DNA of 64,000 nt from Prauserella_A sp040645195 (GCF_040645195.1 NZ_JBEYXW010000002.1:248001-312000); one strand, 5' to 3'. Positions 25,278 to 33,427 are shown, counted from the stretch's first letter. Numbers and translations: made by a program. Notes: generated by a model from the sequence alone, not told the origin.

Positions 25278-26243
25278 ATGAAAAGCCGCCCGCTCGGCAC
25301 CTCTGGTCTGAAGGTGTCCCGCATGGCCCTTGGCACCATGTCCTGGGGAACGGTCACCGACGCGGAGGAAGCCGCCAACCAGCTCGTCGCGTTCGTCGAC
25401 GCAGGCGGCACGCTCGTCGACTCGGCCGACATCTACGCCGACGGCGAGGGTGAGCGCATCCTCGGCTCGCTGCTGGCTGATCTCGTGCCCCGTGACGACA
25501 TCGTGCTGGCCACCAAGGCGGTCGCGCGGCGCACGGACGGCCCGTTCGGCGGCGGCGCCTCGCGAGGCGCGTTGCTGGCTGCGCTCGACGGTTCGCTGCG
25601 CAGACTCGGCGTCGACCACATCGACCTGTGGCAACTGCACGCCTGGGACAGCGCCGTGCCGCTGGAGGAGACGCTGTCGGCGGTGGAGTTCGCCATCGAC
25701 ACCGGCAAGGTGCGCTACGCAGGCGTGTCGAACTACTGCGGCTGGCAGCTCGCGACAGCGGCCGCCTCGCTGCGGCAGCAGCGGATCGTCTCCACACAGA
25801 TGGAGTACTCGCTGCTGGAACGTGGCGTGGAGCGGGAGGTCGTGCCCGCGGCCGCGCACCACGGGATCGGGCTGCTGGCCTGGGCACCGCTGGGCCGGGG
25901 CGTGCTCACCGGGAAGTACCGCACAGGGACGCCCGCCGACTCGCGCGGCGCCTCCAGCACCTATGCCGGCTATGTCGAGCAGCACCGCACCGAGCGGGCG
26001 AGCCGCATCGTCGAGGCGGTCGCCACGGCCGCCGACGGGCTCGGTACCTCGCCGCTCGCCGTCGCGCTGGCCTGGGTGCGGGACCGGCCGGGTGTGATCG
26101 CGCCGGTCGTCGGCGCACGGGACACCGGGCAGCTCGCCGGTTCGCTCGCGGCCGAGGAGCTCACACTGCCAGCCGCCATCCGCTCCGCACTCGACGACGT
26201 CAGCGCACTCGAGTTCGGTTATCCCGAACGGTGGCCTAGGTAA
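25278..26243 (+). CDS. Aldo/keto reductase
   Basis: A 321-residue NADPH-dependent oxidoreductase with an (alpha/beta)8 barrel. It starts KSRPLGTSGLKVSRMALGTM. The catalytic tetrad is visible: Asp and Tyr in DSADIYADGEGE (about 49-60), Lys in LATKAVARR (about 80) and His in DLWQLHAWD (about 118). NADPH binding is suggested by GVSNYCGWQL and WAPLGRGVLTGKY. The ATG at 25278 gives the normal family N-terminus. The 148-base gap to the LLM gene should hold both promoters. Confidence 0.92.
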   Translation: MKSRPLGTSGLKVSRMALGTMSWGTVTDAEEAANQLVAFVDAGGTLVDSADIYADGEGERILGSLLADLVPRDDIVLATKAVARRTDGPFGGGASRGALLAALDGSLRRLGVDHIDLWQLHAWDSAVPLEETLSAVEFAIDTGKVRYAGVSNYCGWQLATAAASLRQQRIVSTQMEYSLLERGVEREVVPAAAHHGIGLLAWAPLGRGVLTGKYRTGTPADSRGASSTYAGYVEQHRTERASRIVEAVATAADGLGTSPLAVALAWVRDRPGVIAPVVGARDTGQLAGSLAAEELTLPAAIRSALDDVSALEFGYPERWPR

Positions 26244-26315
26244 CGGCCACGTGACGCCATCGTCGTCGGTGCGGGATGCTGTCCGTAACCATTTGTTTCA
26301 CTTGCCGGAGGAACT

Positions 26316-27308
26316 GTGCGCCGGGTCGTAGCCCTGACCGTTGCCGGAATGCTGCTGCTCAGCGGCTGTGCCTCGGGTGGCGGGGGTGACGATCTCCAGG
26401 TCGTGTCCGATCCGGTCGCGGCCGTCGCGGCGACGTCGCCTGCACCCTCGGTGAGCCCCGCGGGTGAGGTTCTGGGGCAGCGGGGTGAGGTCACCGCGAT
26501 GGCGACGGCGGGACGCACGCTCGCGGTGGCCGTGTCCGAGCCGCCGTTCCTGCTGCTCTACGACCTGGACGACCTGGCCGCCCCGCCGAAGGAAGTCACG
26601 CTGCCCGCGGCGCCGGAGAAGCTCACGGTCGCCGGTGACGAGGTGCTTGCCGCACTTCCCGGGGCAGGCGTCCTCGCGCGGATCTCGGTAACGGACGGTG
26701 CGCTGCGCACTGTCCCCGTGCCGGGTAAGCCTGCTGCGGCGGCGGTCGACGGTGACCGGACACTGGTCGCCGTCCGTGACCGCAAGGCCCTCGACGTCGT
26801 CAACGGCGAGGCCGTCACCGCCACCATCAGCGGCAACCTCTACAGTGCCGACGACGTCCTGGTCGCCGACGGCAAGACGTTCGTGCTGGACCGGCTGCGC
26901 ACCGCGCTGTTCGCCGTCGACACTGCGGACGGGAGCATCCAGGAGGGTCTACGGGCGGGCAACGGGGCCACGAATGCGGTCGCCGACTCCTACGGCCGCC
27001 TGCTCGTCGCCGACACCAGGGGCGGGGCGCTGCTGGCGTTCGGCGCCGACCCCTTCCTGCTGCGCCAGCGCTACCCGGTGCCGGGCGGAATCTACGGCAT
27101 CGCCTACGACGCGAAGCGCAGTATCGCCTGGGTGACGCTGACCGAGCGCAACGAGGTCGTCGGGTTCGACGTCCGCGGAGGTGAGCCGGTGGAAAAGTTC
27201 CGTTTACCCACCGTTCGCCAACCGAATTCGGTTACGGTCGATGAACAGACATCGAGGGTCATCGTCGGCTCGGCAGCCGGAGAAGGGATCCAGGTGATCG
27301 CCCCATGA
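26316..27308 (+). CDS. Secreted lipoprotein with beta-propeller (NHL/YncE-like) fold
   Basis: A 330-residue lipoprotein. The signal peptide ends in a lipobox LLSGC with the lipidated Cys at residue 18, followed by a Gly/Ser/Asp-rich linker. The rest is a set of repeating strands such as VTDGALRTVPVPGKPAAAAV and NAVADSYGRLLVADTRGGAL, as in YncE/NHL propellers. Its place after uppP and the LLM gene resembles that of lppL in mycobacteria (from memory of synteny, so tentative). It would sit on the outer face of the membrane. GTG start; the stop overlaps the next ATG by four bases. Confidence 0.85.
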   Translation: MRRVVALTVAGMLLLSGCASGGGGDDLQVVSDPVAAVAATSPAPSVSPAGEVLGQRGEVTAMATAGRTLAVAVSEPPFLLLYDLDDLAAPPKEVTLPAAPEKLTVAGDEVLAALPGAGVLARISVTDGALRTVPVPGKPAAAAVDGDRTLVAVRDRKALDVVNGEAVTATISGNLYSADDVLVADGKTFVLDRLRTALFAVDTADGSIQEGLRAGNGATNAVADSYGRLLVADTRGGALLAFGADPFLLRQRYPVPGGIYGIAYDAKRSIAWVTLTERNEVVGFDVRGGEPVEKFRLPTVRQPNSVTVDEQTSRVIVGSAAGEGIQVIAP

Positions 27309-27529
27309 CACATGCGGAAGCGGTGGTCGACGAGGACTGGGAGTATCACCGGGTGCACCTGCCCCCGGGCATGTCCCGCCTTTCCGCCGCCATCCAGCTC
27401 TCAATCCAGGCCGAGTTCTCCGGCTGGGAGCTGTCGAACGTACGGCTCTACTCGGACGGTACCCGCAGAGTGTGGCTGCGCAGGCGGCGCAGCCGGGCGG
27501 CTGTGGGGCTGCCGGGCCTCATGACATAG
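27305..27529 (+). CDS. DUF5703 family small protein
   Basis: A 74-residue protein beginning MTHAEAVVDEDWEYHRVHLP, with SAAIQLSIQAEFSGWELSNV (about 29-48) and a basic WLRRRRSR patch. This fits the DUF5703 family of short actinobacterial proteins, whose role is unknown. The ATG lies inside the lipoprotein stop (ATGA overlap), so the two are co-translated. Its stop lies 11 bases inside the convergent WYL regulator gene. Confidence 0.75.
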   Translation: MTHAEAVVDEDWEYHRVHLPPGMSRLSAAIQLSIQAEFSGWELSNVRLYSDGTRRVWLRRRRSRAAVGLPGLMT

Positions 27530-28481
27530 CCGCGGCGCCACGGGCGAACCGCTCCCCCGTTGCCCGCAGGTACTCGCGCATCTCGGGCGGCCCCACGACC
27601 GCGAACTCCGCCCCGACCGACGCGAGGATGAGGGCTGGCCAGTCGAACGTGTCGACCTGCATCACCAGCCGGCACGACCGCTCGTCGAGCGCCTCCACGC
27701 TCCCCCACCGGTCCACCACCTTCCGCACGTCGTCCGCGGCGGCGTACACGGTCACAACAACTTCGTACCGGCTGGGCACCGCTGCGATCTGCTGCCGCAC
27801 GAACGCCGCGGCGTCGCCGCCGGGCACGTCCCGTTGCCGGAACCGGGCGCCCGTGGTGGTGGGTGCGCTGAGCCGGTCGACCCGGAAGGTACGCCAGCCG
27901 TGCTTTTCGGCGTCCCACGCGACGAGGTACCACCGCCTGCCGAGGCACACCAGCCGGTGGGGCTCCACCAGCCTGGACGTCTGCTCCCCGGCGCGGGCCG
28001 TGTAGTCGAACCGGAGCCGCTCGTCGTCGCGGCAGGCCTGCGCCAGCACGGTCAGCACGGCGGCGTCGATGCCCCCGCCGCCGCCGGCGAAGCCGGGCAC
28101 CGTGGCTGCCTGCAGCGCGTTCAGTTTGCGGCGTAACCGCGGCGGCATGACCTGGATCAGCTTCGTCAGCGCCCGCACCGACGTCTCCTCGATGCCGTCG
28201 ATCGCGCCGCCGGCAGCCGTGCGCAGGCCGACGGCGATGGCGACGGCTTCCTCGTCGTCCACCAGCAGCGGCGGCATGGCGGCGCCGGAACGGAGCTGGT
28301 ACCCTCCCGCGACGCCGCGGCTGGCGTCGACCTGGTAGCCGAGCTCCCGCAACCGGTCGATGTCCCGGCGCAGGGTTCGCTCGCTCACCTCGAGCCGGTC
28401 GGCGAGTTCGGTCCCCGGCCAGTACCGATGCGTCTGTAGCAGGGACAGCAGCCGCAGCATGCGTGCACTCGTGTTCGCCAT
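27519..28481 (-). CDS. WYL-domain helix-turn-helix regulator (YafY-like)
   Basis: A 320-residue transcription factor. The N-terminal winged HTH has RLLSLLQTHRYWPGTELADR and VSERTLRRDIDRLRELGYQV (residues 8-52). The WYL domain follows (about 140-210), with FDYTARAGEQTSRLVEPHRL and RRWYLVAWDAEKHGWRTFRV, and a WCX domain is C-terminal. WYL proteins sense ligands, often nucleic-acid fragments or nucleotides, and frequently control DNA-damage or defence genes. Here the nearest genes on one side are the LexA-box gene and dinB, 250 bases upstream, which is suggestive only. Confidence 0.9.
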   Translation of the reverse strand: MANTSARMLRLLSLLQTHRYWPGTELADRLEVSERTLRRDIDRLRELGYQVDASRGVAGGYQLRSGAAMPPLLVDDEEAVAIAVGLRTAAGGAIDGIEETSVRALTKLIQVMPPRLRRKLNALQAATVPGFAGGGGGIDAAVLTVLAQACRDDERLRFDYTARAGEQTSRLVEPHRLVCLGRRWYLVAWDAEKHGWRTFRVDRLSAPTTTGARFRQRDVPGGDAAAFVRQQIAAVPSRYEVVVTVYAAADDVRKVVDRWGSVEALDERSCRLVMQVDTFDWPALILASVGAEFAVVGPPEMREYLRATGERFARGAAAMS

Positions 28482-28684
28482 GACTCCAGATTCGCCCTCA
28501 TTCAGGTCAAAAACTGGCCGGAGCGACTCTAGCGCAGGGGCGCTGTCCCGCACGGCGCCGGCCACGCTGCTGGTGGCTTTGGGGACAGCTGACGAAACAT
28601 GAGGGGCGCCGGCGTCTTAGCACGCTTCGTGTCGCACCGATGACGGGATTCCGCGCGACACCCCGTGACTGCCATGACAGCCAC

Positions 28685-28714
28685 TTGACAACGATCTCGA
28701 ACTGTTGTTCGAAT
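28685..28714 (+). promoter_or_regulatory. Promoter with LexA (SOS) box
   Basis: TCGAAC-TGTT-GTTCGA at 28697-28712 is an exact match to the mycobacterial SOS box TCGAAC-N4-GTTCGA. It is preceded by a consensus -35, TTGACA (28685-28690), and overlaps a plausible -10, TCGAAT (28709-28714), 18 bases further on. LexA bound here would block the promoter of the small gene starting at 28739. Confidence 0.8.
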
Positions 28715-28738
28715 CGGGTGGTAAGTCAGGGAGTGCGC

Positions 28739-29122
28739 GTGAACCAACCAGCTCAGTCGCCGTGCCGATGGTGGCGGCGGGACATCAGTTCCACCCCGAC
28801 CCGGCCGGTGTGGACGCCGGCCGACGGGCCACCAGCACAGTTCCGGCCGGTCGATCCGGCGCAATGGGTGTGGATCGACCTGCGGAGCGGGTTCCGGCGG
28901 GACCCGTTCGCCTACTACGACGACACCGCCGACGGTCTGCAGTACCGCTACGAGGTGAAGGGCCTGCTGCGCGGCTGGATGCCCGCTGTCGACGGGGCTC
29001 CGCTCGGGCTCGTCAGCTACCAGTTGCTCACCGCCGACCAACAGTGGCGCACGGTGATCACGGCGTTCGTGCCACAGCACCACATCCGTTACCGCTCACG
29101 CAGCGGCCGCGAGTTCGTCTGA
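28739..29122 (+). CDS. Hypothetical protein with LexA-box promoter
   Basis: A 127-residue protein I do not recognise. It begins VNQPAQSPCRWWRRDI, has a central WVWIDLRSGFRRDPFAYYDD (about 58-77) and ends in ITAFVPQHHIRYRSRSGREF. It is basic and Trp/Arg-rich, with no membrane segment or signal peptide. GTG at 28739 follows an AGGGAG box; another GTG six bases upstream is possible. A perfect SOS box lies 27 bases upstream, and it converges on dinB with nine bases between the stops. I infer an SOS-induced accessory of lesion bypass or repair; no catalytic motif supports a specific function. Confidence 0.7.
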   Translation: MNQPAQSPCRWWRRDISSTPTRPVWTPADGPPAQFRPVDPAQWVWIDLRSGFRRDPFAYYDDTADGLQYRYEVKGLLRGWMPAVDGAPLGLVSYQLLTADQQWRTVITAFVPQHHIRYRSRSGREFV

Positions 29123-29131
29123 GTTTCGCTG

Positions 29132-30325
29132 TCAGTCCGGCAGGAGCGGCACCGACAGTCCGGGATCGCGGCCGAGGAGCGTGGCGCGGGTGACGGCCGC
29201 CGCGCCGAACCGGTCCCGCACGCTGTCGAGTGCGGTATCGAGTGCCCTGCCGTCCTGTGCGTCGAACGGCAACGCGAGCTGCACGGCGCCGTCGTCGAGA
29301 TTGGTCAGTGCGAGGCCGATCAGCGTGAGGCCTTCGCGCTCGATCAGCGGTAACGCGGCGGCCAGCAGGACGCGGGCGGTGCCGAGGATGGTCGCCGTGT
29401 GCGCGGTCGCCTCGGCGATCGTGTGCGAGCGGGTGGCCCTGGTGAAGTCGGCGAACCGCAGCCGCAGCACGACTGTGCGGCAGACCCGTCTCGCCGCGCG
29501 CAGGCGGCGGGCCAGCCGGTCGACGAGCCCGGCGAGGATCGCGTCGAGCTCTTCGGGTGACCGGCGCCGCCTGCCCAGCGCTCGCTGGGCGCCCATCGAG
29601 CGACGTCGGCGACCCACCTGCACCGGTCGCGGATCACGGTTGTGCGCCAGTGCATGCAGGTGGCGGCCCGAGGCGCGGCCCAGCAAGGCGATGAGTGACC
29701 GCTCGTCCAGCTCGGCCACCTGGCCCACGGTGGTGATCCCCCTGCGGCGGAGCTTCTCCGCGGTCACCCGGCCGACGCCCCACAACCGCTCGACCGGCAG
29801 CGGGTGCAGGAAGGCGAGCTCGCCGTCGTGCGGCACGACGAGCAGGCCATCGGGCTTGGCCACCCCACTGGCCACCTTGGCGAGGAACTTCGTGCGCGCG
29901 ACCCCGACCGTGATCGGCAGCCCGACCTGCTCGACCACCTCGCGCCGCAACCGGGCCGCGATCTCACTCGGCGCCCCGGAGATCCGCCGCAACCCGCCGA
30001 CGTCGAGGAACGCCTCGTCGATCGAGAGGCCTTCGACGAGCGGGGTCGTCTGCTGGAACACCGCGAAGACGGCCTTGCTCGCCTCCGAGTAGGCCGACAT
30101 CCGCGGCGGCACCACCACGGCGTGCGGGCACAGCCGGCGCGCGAGCGCCCCGCCCATTGCCGTGCGGACCCCGTACGCCTTGGCCTCGTAGCTGGCCGCC
30201 AGCACGACCCCGCCGCCGACGATGACGGGCCGGGAGCGCAGCCGTGGATCGTCCCGCTGCTCGACCGAGGCATAGAAGGAGTCGAGGTCGGCATGCAGGA
30301 TCGGACCCTCGTTCGTCACGAACAC
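29132..30325 (-). CDS. dinB: DNA polymerase IV (Y-family)
   Basis: A 397-residue translesion polymerase. The palm starts ILHADLDSFYASVEQRDDP (first catalytic Asp about residue 10), continues with VVLAASYEAKAYGVRTAMGG (steric-gate region) and has the second metal site in GLSIDEAFLDVGG. Two helix-hairpin-helix motifs follow in RLWGVGRVTAEKLRRRGI (about 180-197), then a little-finger domain. The C-terminus, ending LLPD, has no obvious clamp-binding QL-x-LF motif but contains VQLALPFD at about residue 355, which is one. GTG at 30323-30325 is the start; it lies within a LexA-type palindrome, so SOS control is likely. Confidence 0.93.
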   Translation of the reverse strand: MFVTNEGPILHADLDSFYASVEQRDDPRLRSRPVIVGGGVVLAASYEAKAYGVRTAMGGALARRLCPHAVVVPPRMSAYSEASKAVFAVFQQTTPLVEGLSIDEAFLDVGGLRRISGAPSEIAARLRREVVEQVGLPITVGVARTKFLAKVASGVAKPDGLLVVPHDGELAFLHPLPVERLWGVGRVTAEKLRRRGITTVGQVAELDERSLIALLGRASGRHLHALAHNRDPRPVQVGRRRRSMGAQRALGRRRRSPEELDAILAGLVDRLARRLRAARRVCRTVVLRLRFADFTRATRSHTIAEATAHTATILGTARVLLAAALPLIEREGLTLIGLALTNLDDGAVQLALPFDAQDGRALDTALDSVRDRFGAAAVTRATLLGRDPGLSVPLLPD

Positions 30326-30332
30326 ATGTTCG
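30319..30332 (-). promoter_or_regulatory. LexA box overlapping the dinB start codon
   Basis: CGAAC-ACAT-GTTCG at 30319-30332 fits the mycobacterial LexA consensus CGAACRNRYGTTYG at every position. Read on the dinB strand it contains the GTG start. LexA bound here would cover the translation start and, if the mRNA is leaderless or nearly so, the transcription start. Confidence 0.7.
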
Positions 30333-30366
30333 CATGGGGTACCGACAAAGGCGCTGGTCTCGCAGG

Positions 30367-30716
30367 TCAGCCTGCGGAAACGGACCTCAGGATCCGGTCG
30401 GTGACATTCTGCGGGGCGAACAGGTCCATGCCGTGTCCGGTCCCCTGCACGACCTCGACCACCACCATGACCGTCGAGCACGTCGTCGAGCCAGTCCGCG
30501 GTCGACTGCGCGTCGGGCATCGGCGCTGTCTGGATGCTGCGCCCCGGTTCGCCGAGCGAGTCCACCGCGTACAGCGGATGCTCGCGGCCGAGCGCGGCGA
30601 CATACGGCTGCCAGGACAGCGACGTGGCGAGCACACCGTGCAACAGGACGAGCGGAACCCCGCTGCTGCCGCCGCCGCTGCGGCGGATGTACGTCGCACC
30701 GAACCTGGGGTCATGT
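30367..30716 (-). pseudogene. Alpha/beta hydrolase remnant with internal deletion
   Basis: Two pieces of an alpha/beta-hydrolase survive in different frames. The N-terminal piece reads LVLLHGVLATSLSWQPYVAA, then YAVDSLGEPGRS and WLDDVLDG: the oxyanion-hole HG and first strands. The C-terminal piece, shifted by one base at about 30470, reads VVEVVQGTGHGMDLFAPQNV and ends at 30367; its GTGHG holds the catalytic His. The middle of about 150 residues, including the nucleophile elbow, is missing. The N-terminal frame runs on open into dinB. The product cannot be active. The piece touches the SDR stop, as if the two were once co-translated. Confidence 0.8.
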
Positions 30717-31595
30717 CTGGTGGATGGTGTTGCGGAAGTCGTCGATGGTGCCGGTTGTCTGGTCGGTGGTGGGCATGGCGGCGAGGATTGCGTCGGTGCG
30801 GGTGGTGATCAGGTCGATGCCGGCGCGGTCGGTGTGCACGTAGAGCTGGTTGTGTTTGATGGCGTTCACGACCAGGTCACCGACCGAGTCGGGAGGGATG
30901 CCGTGGTTGGTGAGGGCGGCGTCGACGTTGGGGGTGAGCCGCTCGATTCTCTCCCGTGCCTGGTCGAACCTGTCGTCCCCGGTGGTGGTGGCGAGTGTGG
31001 CCTGGGTGGTGTGGGCGAGGTTGGTGGCGACCGCGCCGGGGCACAGGACCGTGACGCCGATCGGTGCGGCGGCCGCGTCGAGTTGGGTGCGTAGCGCCTC
31101 CGACAGGCCGACCACGGCGAACTTGGCGCTGGAGTACATCGGCCCGACGGCGGCGACCAGGCCGGCGGCGGAGGCGGTGTTGACCACATGGCCGGGGGTG
31201 TCGCGATCGAGCATGCGCGGCAGGAAGGTCTGGATGCCATTGACGACGCCGCCGAAGTTGATCTCGATGGCGAGGTCCCACAGCTCGTAGCTCAGATCCG
31301 TGAGTGACTCCGGGAACGCGACGCCGGCGTTGTTGCATAGCACCGACACCGGGCCGAGCCGCCGTTCCACCTCGTCGGCGATCCGGGTGTAGCCGGCGCG
31401 GTCACGCACGTCAAGTGGGAAGGTGGCTACGTCGGTCAGCGGCGCCAACTCCGCGGCGGCGCGATCCAGGGCGGCTTCGTCGCGGTCGGCGATGGCCAGT
31501 GTGACGCCCTGCCGGGCGAGGCTGCGCGCGATACCGAGGCCGATGCCCTGCGCGCCGCCGGTGATGAACGCGGTCGTTCCCGCAAGTCGTTCCAT
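30711..31595 (-). CDS. Short-chain dehydrogenase/reductase
   Basis: A 294-residue classical SDR. The cofactor motif is TGGAQGIGLGIAR (residues 12-24), followed by NNAGVAFPES, the catalytic Ser in VVNTASAAG, and YSSAKFAVVGLSEALR with the Tyr-xxx-Lys pair. The acidic residue after strand 2 (ADRDEA) suggests NAD(H) preference. The C-terminal 100 residues extend beyond the core. It is divergent from a TetR gene with a double palindrome between them, so it is probably repressed by that protein. A broken alpha/beta-hydrolase gene follows it directly. Confidence 0.9.
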   Translation of the reverse strand: MERLAGTTAFITGGAQGIGLGIARSLARQGVTLAIADRDEAALDRAAAELAPLTDVATFPLDVRDRAGYTRIADEVERRLGPVSVLCNNAGVAFPESLTDLSYELWDLAIEINFGGVVNGIQTFLPRMLDRDTPGHVVNTASAAGLVAAVGPMYSSAKFAVVGLSEALRTQLDAAAAPIGVTVLCPGAVATNLAHTTQATLATTTGDDRFDQARERIERLTPNVDAALTNHGIPPDSVGDLVVNAIKHNQLYVHTDRAGIDLITTRTDAILAAMPTTDQTTGTIDDFRNTIHQT

Positions 31596-31613
31596 GAGAC
31601 CTTCCTAGCACGA

Positions 31614-31643
31614 AAAACTAGATAGTCTCTAGTTTTAGAGACT
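31614..31643. promoter_or_regulatory. Overlapping double palindrome, TetR operator candidate
   Basis: Two perfect inverted repeats overlap. One has 9-bp arms AAAACTAGA/TCTAGTTTT with a five-base centre (31614-31636); the other has 8-bp arms AGTCTCTA/TAGAGACT with a four-base centre (31624-31643). The second abuts a TATACT -10 box (31645-31650) that lies six bases before the tetR GTG. Binding would shut off tetR and probably the SDR gene. Confidence 0.75.
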
Positions 31644-31656
31644 GTATACTCCTGTC

Positions 31657-32304
31657 GTGGGGTTGAGGGAGCGCAAGAAGGAACGGACACGTCGGGAGCT
31701 GGTCGAGGCGGCGGTGCGGCTGTTCGACGCGCACGGCTACCAGGCCACCACGGTCGCGGACATCGCCGCGGCGGCAGACGTCTCGCCGGCCACGTTCTAC
31801 ACGTATTTCCCCAGCAAGGAGCATGTCCTCTTCGACGACCGGGCGACCAGGGCCGACCTGTTCGCGGAGTCGTTGGCCGAACGCGGGCCTGGTGACTCGC
31901 CGGCCGAGGTCATCGCTCGTGCGGTGGAGCATCTGCTGGCGAGTCCGGGGTGGAGTCTGGAGCCGGGCAGCGAGCTGGTCGTGGTGCGCGCCCGCCTGAT
32001 CGCGTCGGTGCCGGCGCTGCGGGCCCGCGCCCTGCTCGAGGTCGCCGAATTGCAGCAGCAGTGGTCCGCCCTGCTCGCGGAGACCTTCCCCGACGAGCTC
32101 GATGACCTGACCGCCGCCGCCCTCACCGGCGCCGTGATCGGTGCGATCCTCGCGGTGGCTGGTACCACCCTGCGGGCCGGCTCCGTCGATCAGGCGCTCC
32201 CCGAGTTAGCGCGCCGAGCGACCGCGATCGCGTTGGGTAGTCGTGATGGTACGGGGCGAGGTCGGAGTCAGCCCGGCGACTCCTGGTTGGCTGCTGGTGG
32301 CTGA
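31657..32304 (+). CDS. TetR/AcrR-family regulator
   Basis: A 215-residue TetR-type repressor. The HTH is in the first 55 residues, with RELVEAAVRLFDAHGYQATT and VADIAAAADVSPATFYTYFP. The ligand domain includes ARAVEHLLASPGWSLEPGSE. GTG start at 31657; TATACT six bases upstream marks a leaderless promoter. It is divergent from the SDR at 30711-31595, and the operator-like palindromes in the gap suggest control of both. The inducing ligand is unknown; the C-terminal tail is Gly/Ser-rich. Confidence 0.9.
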   Translation: MGLRERKKERTRRELVEAAVRLFDAHGYQATTVADIAAAADVSPATFYTYFPSKEHVLFDDRATRADLFAESLAERGPGDSPAEVIARAVEHLLASPGWSLEPGSELVVVRARLIASVPALRARALLEVAELQQQWSALLAETFPDELDDLTAAALTGAVIGAILAVAGTTLRAGSVDQALPELARRATAIALGSRDGTGRGRSQPGDSWLAAGG

Positions 32305-32663
32305 TCAGCCCCGGTGCCCGCGTGGCTCGCGAACGTACCGGTGACGCGCCCGCAAAGGAGTGAGGTGCTGTGCCTGATGTCGTTCCCAACGTCCCACCGG
32401 GAGTCCTCGGTGCCCAGCGCGGCTTTGCGCTTTGATCACTGCCCGGATCGACCAGTTGCCCCCCGGTCGGTTCGACCATCGCGGCGATTGTCGCCGACCG
32501 AGTGGAGCGCTACGCGTTGCGGAAGCTGGAAGCGCTGCTGGCGATGGTCGGCGGGCTGGCCGCGGGGATTCTGGTGGGCACCTACGAGGTCACCGAGGCC
32601 GTCGAGCTGGTCGACTACCGCCTCGACCGGATCTTCACCAGTGCACGATCCGACCGGTGAGGG
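32305..32663. other. Gene-poor stretch with a possible remnant small ORF
   Basis: No intact gene is recognisable in these 359 bases. On the plus strand an open frame ends at 32658-32660 and could start at GTG 32502, giving 52 residues: VERYALRKLEALLAMVGG, then AAGILVGTYEVTEAVELVDY and a short tail. Upstream, a second frame reads MITARIDQLPPGRFD and then breaks down. Both look like pieces of decayed genes between two damaged loci. I cannot name the family. Codon composition is still GC-rich and gene-like. Confidence 0.35.
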
Positions 32664-33357
32664 TCAGGGCTTGCGGAACCGGGCGAACACGTCCTGGATC
32701 GCCGGACCGGTCGCCGACGACGCCTGAGCCCACGACTCGAACTCCAGCGCCGCACCGAAATCGCCGGACCTCGCGATGCCGACCGCCGACTTGATGTCGC
32801 GTGCCAGCGCTGGGTCCAGCTCCGCCCAGCGGGTCGCCAACTCGGTCGCCCTGACGAGCGGATCGTCGGCGAGCTCCAGCGCCACGCCCTGCCGCACGGC
32901 TTCCACCCCGTCGAGCGCCGGGATGCAGGCCGATCCGGGAGAAGGTCGCCGCGAACGACGCGCGTGGCCCGGCGATCCGCACATCGCAGGCCATGGCGAG
33001 GTTGAGGCCGGCGCCCACTGCGGGACCCTGCACGGCAGCGATGGTCGGGATGGGCAGTGCCCGCAACCGCAGGAAGCTGTCGTACACCTCATGCAGGTGC
33101 TGCCGCAGCTCCCCCACCGGGCGACTGTCGGCCTGGCCGAACAGCGCGGGAAGATCGGCGCCGGCGCAGAACGCCGAGCCCGCGCCGGTGACCACGAGCG
33201 TCCGCGCGTGGCGATCCGCGGCGACGGTGGCCACCGCGGCAGCCAGGTCCCGGCACATCGCGTCGTCGAGGCAGTTGCGCCGGTCCGGGTCCGCCAGTGT
33301 CAGCGTCCACCGCCCCGCTTCGTCGCGCAGGTCCACTGTGGCCAGGTCGCCGCTCAT
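32664..33357 (-). pseudogene. Enoyl-CoA hydratase/isomerase, frameshifted by internal deletion
   Basis: A crotonase-family gene broken at about 32925. The first 145 residues are intact: DLATVDLRDEAGRWTLTLAD, TGAGSAFCAGADLPALFG (oxyanion loop) and PTIAAVQGPAVGAGLNLAMA. After FSRIGLHPG the reading frame is lost. The remainder, LDGVEAVRQGVALELADDPL to WAQASSATGPAIQDVFARFR, continues in another frame. Compared with the family about 25 residues around the GGG-xxxL region are missing, so a small deletion rather than a point frameshift caused the break. The start would be ATG 33355-33357. Full-length relatives are about 250-260 residues. Confidence 0.85.
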
Positions 33358-33427
33358 GTCGCCGTTGCCCTCCGTCCGGTGATCCGTCGTCAGCAGTATC
33401 GTTGCCACCGGCGCGGCCCGTAACAGC

